Of a DNA stretch of 45,929 bases, positions 24,807-31,307 are shown one piece after another (the stretch's first letter is position 1; each line of letters begins with the position of its first letter). The position numbers and the translations under genes were made by a program. The stretch lies in contig DIHQ01000158.1 of assembly GCA_002420235.1 (NCBI GenBank), positions 1 to 45,929 of the forward strand. Direction: 5' to 3'. The DNA comes from Flavobacteriales bacterium UBA5692. Lineage in GTDB: Bacteria; Bacteroidota; Bacteroidia; Flavobacteriales_D; Sanyastnellaceae. The notes below the pieces were generated by a model. It saw only the letters and a program-made list of their open reading frames with translations. It was not told where the DNA came from and searched no databases.

Positions 24807-25778
24807 ATGAAGGCCAAGCAAATCCTCACTTACATGGTTTCTCTTGGAATTGGGGTGGTGCTCTTCTACAGTGCATTTTCTTTTATAGATGATAAGGAAT
24901 TGCTTTGGGATACTATGCGTTCAGCAAAATGGGAAGGGATAGCGGCATCTTTTGTTATGGGGTACTTGGCCATTGTTAGCCGAGGACTGCGTTGGGGGAT
25001 ATTGCTTGGTCCTCTAGGGCGCAAAGCAAGCAAGGTTCGAAGCATCCATGCCGTCGCCTTCGCGTATTTTGCCAATACGTTTGTTCCGCGCAGTGGCGAA
25101 CTGGCCCGATGTGCAGCGTTGAATCAAACTGACGATATTCCGGTTGATGAATTATTTGGTACGGTTATTAGTGAACGCGTCATCGATTTCATTTTTCTCA
25201 TTGTTCTGACCTCTGCAGCCGTGCTGGGGAACATACCAGCTTTTGCACAATTGCTTGATGGAGCTGTTTTGCCTGATTTGAGTAATTTGATTGCCTTGGG
25301 CGGATCAGTCTTAGTGATTACTGGATTGATAGTGTGGAAGCGAAAAACTATTCTAGCCTTACCCTTTGCTAAACGGATTGCTGAATTCCTTGCAGGGGTT
25401 TGGAACGGATTAAATAGCATTCGGCGAATCAAACAGAAAGGCCGCTTCTTGGCCCATACGTTTTTCATTTGGTTCATGTACTTTTTTATGGCTTGGGTAA
25501 TCTTCAAGTCATTTGATGCTGTGCAAGAAATAACAGTTCTTCAGGCCCTCTTCATCATGGTAGCCGGTGGTTTTGGGATGGTTATCCCTGCTCCCGGAGG
25601 TGTGGGGTCTTACCAATGGGCTGTCATGTCGGGCTTCATGGCTTTGGGTTACGCAAAATCCCTCGGCCTAGCCGTAGCGAATATCATTTGGTTCACCCAA
25701 TCAGCGATGATTATGATAATGGGTGGCATCGCATACGTTTACTTGTTGATTTACCGACTGAGAAAAGACCAGACATGA
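24807..25778 (+). CDS. UPF0104 / lysylphosphatidylglycerol synthase transmembrane family protein
   Basis: A 323-residue polytopic inner-membrane protein of the same family as the one at 20157, but not a close copy. Features are VSRGLRWGILLGPLG near residue 55, AFAYFANTFVPRSGELARCAAL (the family's N-x-x-x-P-G/R-x-GE region), ISERVIDF, and VIPAPGGVGSYQWAVMSGF (the PAPGGxG motif). Seven or eight hydrophobic helices are present. Members are proposed lipid or polyprenol-linked flippases, without direct evidence for this protein. It starts ten bases after panD, and its TGA overlaps the ATG of rfaE2 by four bases, so the two are translationally coupled. Confidence 0.87.
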   Translation: MKAKQILTYMVSLGIGVVLFYSAFSFIDDKELLWDTMRSAKWEGIAASFVMGYLAIVSRGLRWGILLGPLGRKASKVRSIHAVAFAYFANTFVPRSGELARCAALNQTDDIPVDELFGTVISERVIDFIFLIVLTSAAVLGNIPAFAQLLDGAVLPDLSNLIALGGSVLVITGLIVWKRKTILALPFAKRIAEFLAGVWNGLNSIRRIKQKGRFLAHTFFIWFMYFFMAWVIFKSFDAVQEITVLQALFIMVAGGFGMVIPAPGGVGSYQWAVMSGFMALGYAKSLGLAVANIIWFTQSAMIMIMGGIAYVYLLIYRLRKDQT

Positions 25779-26254
25779 CCGCACACGAGAAAGCACGAAT
25801 CGAAGCTTGGCGGTCATCGGGTCTGTCCATTGTATTTACTAATGGAGTGTTCGATATTCTGCATGCAGGGCATGTCTCATATCTTAAAGCCGCTAAAGCT
25901 CTCGGTGACATGTTGATTGTCGGCCTGAATTCAGATGCTAGTGCTCGTCTGCAAGGCAAGGGTCCTGAGAGACCAATAAACAAAGAAGCCGATCGCAAAA
26001 TGGTTCTCGAAGCCCTGCGTGTAGTTGACGCCGTCATTGTCTTTGAGACTGAAACACCTTTGGACTTGATTGTTGCTGTGCAGCCTGAAGTGCTCGTAAA
26101 AGGCGGAGACTATAATTTAGGGGCTCGAAGAGGCGAAGACGGATACATCGTGGGTTCGAAGGAGGTAAACGAGGGAGGAGGGCGAGTCACAGTACTACCT
26201 CTCTTACCTGGACGCTCCACGACAAAAATTCTCAAGAAAGGCCAATCGCAGTGA
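25775..26254 (+). CDS. rfaE2: D-glycero-beta-D-manno-heptose 1-phosphate adenylyltransferase
   Basis: A 159-residue nucleotidyltransferase that activates heptose 1-phosphate with ATP to ADP-heptose for the lipopolysaccharide core. The HxGH ATP motif is ILHAGHVSYL (His30, His33) after FTNGVFD. VGLNSDASAR, ERPI, KGGDYNL and the C-terminal GRSTTKIL complete the pattern. The kinase half found in fused HldE proteins is absent, so a separate kinase gene must exist. ATG 25775 is chosen because it starts at the stop of the upstream gene (ATGA overlap) and gives the family length; a longer frame would lie inside the UPF0104 gene. Confidence 0.93.
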   Translation: MTAHEKARIEAWRSSGLSIVFTNGVFDILHAGHVSYLKAAKALGDMLIVGLNSDASARLQGKGPERPINKEADRKMVLEALRVVDAVIVFETETPLDLIVAVQPEVLVKGGDYNLGARRGEDGYIVGSKEVNEGGGRVTVLPLLPGRSTTKILKKGQSQ

Positions 26255-26284
26255 AAAGCATTCTTCGTTAAGATTGGATTCGAA

Positions 26285-27619
26285 TCAAACGTCTTCTTCT
26301 TCCATAAATTTCGTGGTGAAATCTCCGCTTTTGAACCGATCATGGCGCATCAGCCGTTGATGGAACGGAATGGTCGTTTTGATGCCCTCAATTACGTATT
26401 CATCAAGTGCTCGCTGCATTTTTTTGATGGCTTCTTCTCGGGTCTGTGCTACAACAATCAGTTTTGAAATCATTGAATCGTAGAACGGGGGGATTTGGTA
26501 CCCTGAGTATACGTGAGTATCCAATCGAACACCGTGCCCGCCAGGGGCATGGTAGTCTGTGATTCGACCGGGGCATGGCGCGAAGTTCCGGTCAGGATCT
26601 TCGGCATTGATACGGCATTGGATGGCATGCATTTGCGGGTAGTAGTTCTTTCCGCTGATGTTCTCCCCCGCAGCCAATTTTATTTGCTCCTTGATGAGGT
26701 CATAATTCACCACTTCTTCTGTGATGGTGTGCTCGACCTGTATCCTCGTATTCATCTCCATGAAGTAGAAATCACGGTTGGCATCTACCAAAAATTCAAC
26801 GGTGCCAACACCCTCATACTTCACAGCTTCTGCGGCCTTGATAGCCGCTTTCCCCATATTTTCACGTAATTCGTCTGTCATGTAGGGTGAAGGGGTCTCT
26901 TCGACAAGTTTCTGATGGCGGCGCTGGATGGAACAATCACGTTCAGAGAGGTGGCATGCCTTGCCCCGCTGGTCCGCAGCGATTTGAATCTCGATGTGAC
27001 GGGGCTCGACGACAAACTTCTCCATGTACATACCATCGTTGCCAAAGGCTGCGCCGGCTTCTCGGCGAGTAGAATCCCATCCTTCGGCCAAGCCCTCGTC
27101 GTCATGACATACTTGCATGCCCTTTCCCCCGCCTCCCGCAGTAGCCTTGAGCATGACCGGATACCCGATTTGATTGGCGATTTTCTCTGCTTCCTCCAAG
27201 CTCTCAAGGATCCCCTCATTACCTGGAATGGTTGGAACCCCAGCGGCCTTCATGGTGGCTTTTGCAGCGGCCTTATCGCCCATGGATTCGATCATCTCCG
27301 GACTCGCACCAATGAATTTGATGTTGTTCTCAGCACATATGCGTGAAAACTCGGCATTTTCTGAAAGGAACCCATAGCCGGGGTGAACGGCGTCTGCATT
27401 GGTGATTTCTGCGGCAGCGATAATTTTCGGAATTGCGAGGTACGAATCCACGCTTTTGGGCGGGCCGATGCACACTGCTTCATCTGCAAAGCGGACGTGC
27501 AGGCTATCCGCATCAGCCGTTGAGTATACCGCGACGGTCTTTATGCCCATTTCCTTGCAAGTACGAATTACACGCAGGGCAATTTCCCCGCGGTTGGCAA
27601 TCAGGATTTTCTTAAACAT
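26285..27619 (-). CDS. accC: Acetyl-CoA carboxylase, biotin carboxylase subunit
   Basis: AccC carboxylates the biotin on AccB using ATP and bicarbonate, the first half of malonyl-CoA formation. The 444-residue protein shows the N-terminal KKILIANRGEIALRVIRTCKEMG, the ATP-grasp glycine loop MLKATAGGGGKGMQV, the HIEIQIAAD and ERDCSIQRRHQKLVEE segments, and the catalytic EMNTRIQVEHTITE. It follows accB by 12 bases, forming the usual accBC pair. Convergent with rfaE2, about 30 bases apart. Confidence 0.96.
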   Translation of the reverse strand: MFKKILIANRGEIALRVIRTCKEMGIKTVAVYSTADADSLHVRFADEAVCIGPPKSVDSYLAIPKIIAAAEITNADAVHPGYGFLSENAEFSRICAENNIKFIGASPEMIESMGDKAAAKATMKAAGVPTIPGNEGILESLEEAEKIANQIGYPVMLKATAGGGGKGMQVCHDDEGLAEGWDSTRREAGAAFGNDGMYMEKFVVEPRHIEIQIAADQRGKACHLSERDCSIQRRHQKLVEETPSPYMTDELRENMGKAAIKAAEAVKYEGVGTVEFLVDANRDFYFMEMNTRIQVEHTITEEVVNYDLIKEQIKLAAGENISGKNYYPQMHAIQCRINAEDPDRNFAPCPGRITDYHAPGGHGVRLDTHVYSGYQIPPFYDSMISKLIVVAQTREEAIKKMQRALDEYVIEGIKTTIPFHQRLMRHDRFKSGDFTTKFMEEEDV

Positions 27620-27631
27620 GGCAGGTGATGT

Positions 27632-28123
27632 TTACGAAGGTTCCACCAGGAAGAGTGGTTGGTCGTATTCGACAGGGCTATTGTCGTCGACAAGAATCTT
27701 TACAATCTTTCCTGTGACTTCAGATTCAATCTCGTTAAAGAGTTTCATGGCTTCAATTACGCATAAAACGTCTCCATTCTTTACAAGATTACCTACTTCC
27801 ACAAACGGATCTTTATCGGGCGACGACCTCCGATAGAAGGTGCCAATCATAGGTGACTTTACCGTTATGTAGTTTTCTTCGTCGGCATTGTCTGTTGGCA
27901 CATCGAATGCAGCTGGTGGAGCGGTAGCGGGTTGCGGTACTTGAGTCATGACAGCTGCAGGAACAGGCACTTGAATGGTCGCTTCAGCAGCGGTAGCTGA
28001 GCCTTTCTTTTTCGGCATTTCGGACTTAATGGTAATCTTGAAGTCCTTTTTCTCGATCTCAACTTCGGTTACACCGGCTTTTGCGATGAACTTGATGAGG
28101 TCTTGAATTTCAGAAATGTCCAT
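27632..28123 (-). CDS. accB: Acetyl-CoA carboxylase biotin carboxyl carrier protein
   Basis: AccB carries the biotin that shuttles CO2 between AccC and the carboxyltransferase. It is 163 residues: an N-terminal part (IQDLIKFIAKAGVTEVEIEK), an Ala/Pro-rich flexible linker (about 45-75), and the biotinyl domain from about residue 85. The biotin lysine is Lys127 in VIEAMKLFNEIES. TFYRRSSPDKDPFVEVGNLV is the conserved first half of that domain. The promoter box TACCTTTG is 20 bases upstream of the ATG. AccA and AccD are not in this window. Confidence 0.96.
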   Translation of the reverse strand: MDISEIQDLIKFIAKAGVTEVEIEKKDFKITIKSEMPKKKGSATAAEATIQVPVPAAVMTQVPQPATAPPAAFDVPTDNADEENYITVKSPMIGTFYRRSSPDKDPFVEVGNLVKNGDVLCVIEAMKLFNEIESEVTGKIVKILVDDNSPVEYDQPLFLVEPS

Positions 28124-28143
28124 GTTGATGACAATTTAAAAAT

Positions 28144-28151
28144 CAAAGGTA
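28144..28151 (-). promoter_or_regulatory. Putative -7 box for accBC
   Basis: The minus strand reads TACCTTTG, an exact TAnnTTTG match, 20 bases before the accB ATG and inside the 72-base gap downstream of fabH. It suggests accBC can be transcribed on its own. Confidence 0.45.
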
Positions 28152-28195
28152 GGCAGATTTAATTGGTCCTTTCATAGGGATGCGGGCTTTATGAC

Positions 28196-29185
28196 TCATA
28201 CATTGTAGGCCCATTGAAGGTACACAGCGCCCCAAGTGAACCCTCCTCCAAAGGCTGCTAGGATTATGTTTTCGCCCGCTTTGAGCTGATCTTCCCAGTC
28301 GCGCAAACAGAGTGGAATCGTGGCTGCGGTTGTGTTGCCGTATTTCTGGATATTGATCATGACTTTTTCAGCGGGCAGGCCCATGCGGCGTTGGGTGGCA
28401 TCGATGATGCGCAAGTTCGCTTGGTGCGGAACTAACCAAGCGACATCTTCTGGGGCAAGGTTATTTTTTTGCATGATATCATAGCTAACATCGGCCATTC
28501 CTTTTACCGCAGCTTTGAAAACCGGCTGGCCATCCTGTGTGATGTAGTGTTCCTTCGCATTTACGGTATCGTGTGAAGGTGGGTGAAGTGAACCACCTGC
28601 TTTTTGGCAAAGGAAGTTGGCTCCGGTGCCATCAACGTGGAGTTTGTGGTCGATAATTCCATATTCCTCGGTTGGCTCCAGAAGCACTGCGCCTGCGCCA
28701 TCACCAAACAAGATGCATGTAGTACGGTCAGTATAGTCGACAATGGAACTCATTTTATCCGCGCCTACAATAACAACTTTTTTATACTGTCCGCTTTCCA
28801 CGAATTTGGCTCCAGTCGTCAATGCAAAAATGAAACCTGAACAAGCCGCACTCAAGTCGTAACCCCAAGAGTTTACAGCTCCAACTTTATCGGCTATGAG
28901 ATTTGCTGTTGCAGGAAAGTGCATATCAGCTGTTACGGTAGCACAGATGATTAAGTCCACTTCATCGGCGTGGATGCCACGTTTATCCAACAATTCTTTG
29001 ACAGCCTCAGCGCCCATGTCCGATGTAGCTTTGGTGGGGTCTTTCAGGATTCGGCGTTCTTGGATTCCCGTCCGAGACCGAATCCACTCGTCGTTGGTAT
29101 CGACCATCTGCTCCAGATCAGCATTGGTCAAAATGTCGTCGGGCAAGTATCCAGCTACAGCAGTAATGGCAGCGCGCATGAGCAT
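28196..29185 (-). CDS. fabH: 3-oxoacyl-ACP synthase III
   Basis: FabH starts fatty-acid synthesis by condensing an acyl-CoA primer with malonyl-ACP. The catalytic triad is in place: Cys115 in LSAACSGFIF, His254 in LVPHQANLRI, and Asn284 in KYGNTTAATI. GDGAGAVLLEP and the C-terminal GGGFTWGAVYLQW are family motifs. With ATG 29185 the protein is 329 residues; a second in-frame ATG two codons later (29179) is equally plausible. It lies downstream of rpmF-yceD as usual, but here two hairpins and a promoter separate them. Confidence 0.96.
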   Translation of the reverse strand: MLMRAAITAVAGYLPDDILTNADLEQMVDTNDEWIRSRTGIQERRILKDPTKATSDMGAEAVKELLDKRGIHADEVDLIICATVTADMHFPATANLIADKVGAVNSWGYDLSAACSGFIFALTTGAKFVESGQYKKVVIVGADKMSSIVDYTDRTTCILFGDGAGAVLLEPTEEYGIIDHKLHVDGTGANFLCQKAGGSLHPPSHDTVNAKEHYITQDGQPVFKAAVKGMADVSYDIMQKNNLAPEDVAWLVPHQANLRIIDATQRRMGLPAEKVMINIQKYGNTTAATIPLCLRDWEDQLKAGENIILAAFGGGFTWGAVYLQWAYNV

Positions 29186-29207
29186 TAGATTTCCTTAGAG
29201 TAGCAGC

Positions 29208-29237
29208 CAAAGATAGCGAGAGGAATCATGCAAAAAA
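29208..29237 (-). promoter_or_regulatory. Putative fabH promoter (TTTTTTG / TATCTTTG)
   Basis: On the minus strand TTTTTTG (29237-29231) is followed after 15 bases by TATCTTTG (29215-29208), an exact -7 match, 22 bases before the fabH ATG. The spacing to the upstream TTG is slightly short. It lies just downstream of the terminator hairpins, consistent with separate fabH transcription. Confidence 0.5.
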
Positions 29238-29284
29238 GTCATTTTTTTCCCAGAACGACGGTGATAAATTGGAGGAGTACATGT

Positions 29285-29307
29285 AAAAAAGGAGGTCTAA
29301 GACCTCC
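29285..29307 (-). terminator. Intrinsic terminator after rpmF
   Basis: On the minus strand GGAGGTC - TTA - GACCTCC forms a perfect 7-bp stem with a 3-base loop, followed directly by six Ts. This is a classic rho-independent terminator placed about 50 bases after the rpmF stop. It is the clearest terminator in the window. Confidence 0.75.
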
Positions 29308-29316
29308 CTTTACTAG

Positions 29317-29338
29317 TTTTTGCCGTGAACGGCAAAAA
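29317..29338. repeat. Perfect inverted repeat between rpmF and fabH
   Basis: TTTTTGCCG - TGAA - CGGCAAAAA is a perfect 9-bp stem with a 4-base loop. With T/A runs inside the stem it could act as a terminator in either direction or protect the rpmF mRNA 3' end. It sits about 10 bases from the adjacent terminator. Confidence 0.6.
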
Positions 29339-29358
29339 TGGATACCAAGTAAAATGAA

Positions 29359-29547
29359 TCAGGCTTCCGCCTTTTCCATCACTACTTTGCCTTTGTAATA
29401 CAACTTTCCTTCGTGCCAATGGGCACGGTGGAAAAGGTGGGGCTGCCCCGTTGTTGGGCATGATGCTACCTGAGGAGCTGTAAGAGAATCGTGAGCTCGG
29501 CGCTTGCGCGTTCGGGCCTTGCTTTGGCGTCGTTTGGGATGTGCCAT
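29359..29547 (-). CDS. rpmF: 50S ribosomal protein L32
   Basis: A 62-residue ribosomal protein beginning MAHPKRRQSKARTRKRRAHD, the invariant L32 opening. The usual zinc-ribbon cysteines are not present: only one Cys remains, in ASCPTTGQPHLFHRAHWHEG. This is the zinc-free form seen in flavobacterial L32, so it is not by itself a defect. The gene begins seven bases after yceD, the standard yceD-rpmF pair, and is followed by a terminator and the fatty-acid gene fabH. Confidence 0.95.
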   Translation of the reverse strand: MAHPKRRQSKARTRKRRAHDSLTAPQVASCPTTGQPHLFHRAHWHEGKLYYKGKVVMEKAEA

Positions 29548-29554
29548 GATGGTA

Positions 29555-30100
29555 TTATTTCAAGTGTTTCAATGCATTCCAACGCGGGTCAATTTCGTTG
29601 TTCTCATCTGTCCCCTCATCCTCCGATGACCTTTGTGGTTCGGCCGAAATTGTTCTGTTTTTGTCCAAATACGCTGTCATAGCAGGGTCACATTGGTCCA
29701 CAGATGCGTGCAGTCGCCGGGAAGGCAAGTGCAAATGCATCCATTCAAAAATGGGCTGGCTGAGGTCCAGTTCATGGCATTCAGGGCCCAAAGTCCAAAT
29801 TTCTTCTTCAGTGCTTGTAGACTCACCTAATTGTACAACCAGAAACTCGTCGAAGGTGAGGGTAATCTGAACATCTCCAAGGCAGCGGTCGCAAGGAAGT
29901 ACTGCTGAGCCATTGAAGCGCACAACGCAGTCCATTTTCGAGCCTAGCTTGTTAATGGTCACTTCTGCTTCACCTTTGATTTGGTCAGTTTCAGAAGAGG
30001 GAAAAGATTCAAAGAACAGCGAATCCACCTTCATTTGGAAGTCGTGCTTACCGGGCTGTAATCCTATGAACGGGATTCGAAAGGGTGCCAAGTTGTTCAC
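29555..30100 (-). CDS. yceD: DUF177 domain-containing protein (YceD)
   Basis: A 181-residue cytosolic protein of the DUF177/YceD family, nearly always encoded just before rpmF, as here. In other organisms the family has been linked to 23S rRNA accumulation. Visible marks are the FIGLQPGKHDFQMKVDSLFFESF opening, VRFNGSAVLPCDRCLGDVQI (the conserved C-x-R-C-L) and the acidic ...ELDLSQPIFEWMHLHLPSRR segment. The C-terminus carries the conserved IDPRWNALKHL. The start is GTG at 30100. Confidence 0.9.
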   Translation of the reverse strand: MNNLAPFRIPFIGLQPGKHDFQMKVDSLFFESFPSSETDQIKGEAEVTINKLGSKMDCVVRFNGSAVLPCDRCLGDVQITLTFDEFLVVQLGESTSTEEEIWTLGPECHELDLSQPIFEWMHLHLPSRRLHASVDQCDPAMTAYLDKNRTISAEPQRSSEDEGTDENNEIDPRWNALKHLK

Positions 30101-30122
30101 TCCAACCTCATTTTGGGGAGTG

Positions 30123-30154
30123 TAAAGATAGCCACAACGATTCGAATGAGCAAA
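30123..30154 (-). promoter_or_regulatory. Putative promoter of yceD-rpmF (TTTG / TATCTTTA)
   Basis: On the minus strand TTTG (30154-30151) is followed after 20 bases by TATCTTTA (30130-30123), seven of eight matches to the -7 element. The GTG start is 22 bases downstream. Both elements and their spacing fit a Bacteroidota promoter. The rest of the 110-base gap shows nothing else. Confidence 0.5.
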
Positions 30155-30210
30155 TTTGACTTATGGGCCATTATGCCGATAAATGGAAACCTTTTCATCG
30201 TGCTTTCGGC

Positions 30211-31257
30211 TTATTTCGGGTGATTACGAGGGGCTGAGGTGAGCTCTCGGTATTCGAGGCGATTGAACCGGATGTCTCGTGCCATGTAGATAGCGGCGCG
30301 CAACGAATCAGGGCTTGCGACGCCCTGGCCGGCAATATCAAAACCCGTGCCGTGGTCCGGGCTGGTTCGGACGATGGGTAAGCCAGCCGTGAAATTCACA
30401 CCATTACCGAAGCTCAGCGCTTTGAATGGTCCAAGTCCTTGGTCGTGGTACATGGCTAATACACCGTCAAATTGTTTGTGGGTGCCTGCACCGAAGAATC
30501 CGTCTGCAGGGAACGGCCCCTTAACTATCTTACCTTCCGCGCTTAAATCTCTTATGGCCGGGGCAATCATGCGTTTTTCTTCATTTCCCATGAGACCATT
30601 GTCGCTGGAGTGGGGATTCAGCCCGAGCACGGCGATGCGGGGTTGTACAATGCCAAAATCGCGTAGCAGGGAATCGTGCATCAATCGTGTTTTGTCCTTG
30701 ATCAATTTAGGGTTGAGCAAATTGGGTACATCTTTCAGAGCAACATGGCCTGTGCACATGCCCACCCGTAGATCACCAGAAACGAGTAGCATAAGCACTT
30801 CATCTACATTGGCAAAATCTGCCAAGAATTCCGTGTGTCCAGGGTGCTTGAATGCCCCTTGGCGCATGGCATCTTTGTGAATGGGTAACGTGACTAGGAC
30901 TTCAACTTTGGTGCTGGCCAGATCATTCACGACACTTTGCAGTGCATGCATGGCAAAGTCACCGGCAGCTGCATCCACCTTACCCCACTGAATATCCCAT
31001 GGGCTCTGGTGGGTTTTCACCACATTGATACGGTCTTGCTTTACTTTGGTCGCGTCCTCGACGACGGACCAATTTACTTCGGGTTCACCGGCTATTTCTG
31101 CGGCAGCTTCAATCAAATTTGGTGTGCCGTAGAACACTGGAGTTGCTTCCCTGAACATCCGATTGTCTTGGAATACCTTCACGAGGATTTCAGCGCCTAT
31201 CCCGTTGGGGTCGCCGCAACTAAATCCGATGGTTGTTGGATTTTTTTTGGAAGCCAT
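30211..31257 (-). CDS. pdxA: 4-hydroxythreonine-4-phosphate dehydrogenase
   Basis: PdxA oxidises 4-phosphohydroxy-threonine with NAD in the DXP-dependent vitamin B6 pathway. Signature regions are TIGFSCGDPNGIGAEI at the N-terminus, the metal-site HPGHTEFLAD, and MYHDQGLGPFKAL followed by NFTAGLPIVRTSPDHGTGFDIAG. ATG 31257 is chosen because it gives the usual N-terminus and 348 residues, and a -7 box lies nine bases before it. A frame open to 31386 would overlap the divergent gene. pdxJ is not seen in this window. Confidence 0.95.
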   Translation of the reverse strand: MASKKNPTTIGFSCGDPNGIGAEILVKVFQDNRMFREATPVFYGTPNLIEAAAEIAGEPEVNWSVVEDATKVKQDRINVVKTHQSPWDIQWGKVDAAAGDFAMHALQSVVNDLASTKVEVLVTLPIHKDAMRQGAFKHPGHTEFLADFANVDEVLMLLVSGDLRVGMCTGHVALKDVPNLLNPKLIKDKTRLMHDSLLRDFGIVQPRIAVLGLNPHSSDNGLMGNEEKRMIAPAIRDLSAEGKIVKGPFPADGFFGAGTHKQFDGVLAMYHDQGLGPFKALSFGNGVNFTAGLPIVRTSPDHGTGFDIAGQGVASPDSLRAAIYMARDIRFNRLEYRELTSAPRNHPK

Positions 31258-31266
31258 TTGTCTGAA

Positions 31267-31274
31267 CAAAGTTA
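31267..31274 (-). promoter_or_regulatory. Putative -7 box for pdxA
   Basis: The minus strand reads TAACTTTG, an exact TAnnTTTG match, nine bases before the pdxA ATG at 31257. This supports the short start over the longer open frame. Confidence 0.45.
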
Positions 31275-31307
31275 AGTGATGGCTTCCTTGTCCTAACTTG
31301 CCCTTAG

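Noticed and set aside
29359..29547. L32 with a damaged zinc ribbon as a possible pseudogene
   Set aside because: The single-cysteine form with CPTTG and HRAHWHEG is, as far as I know, normal for flavobacterial L32, and the frame and context are intact.
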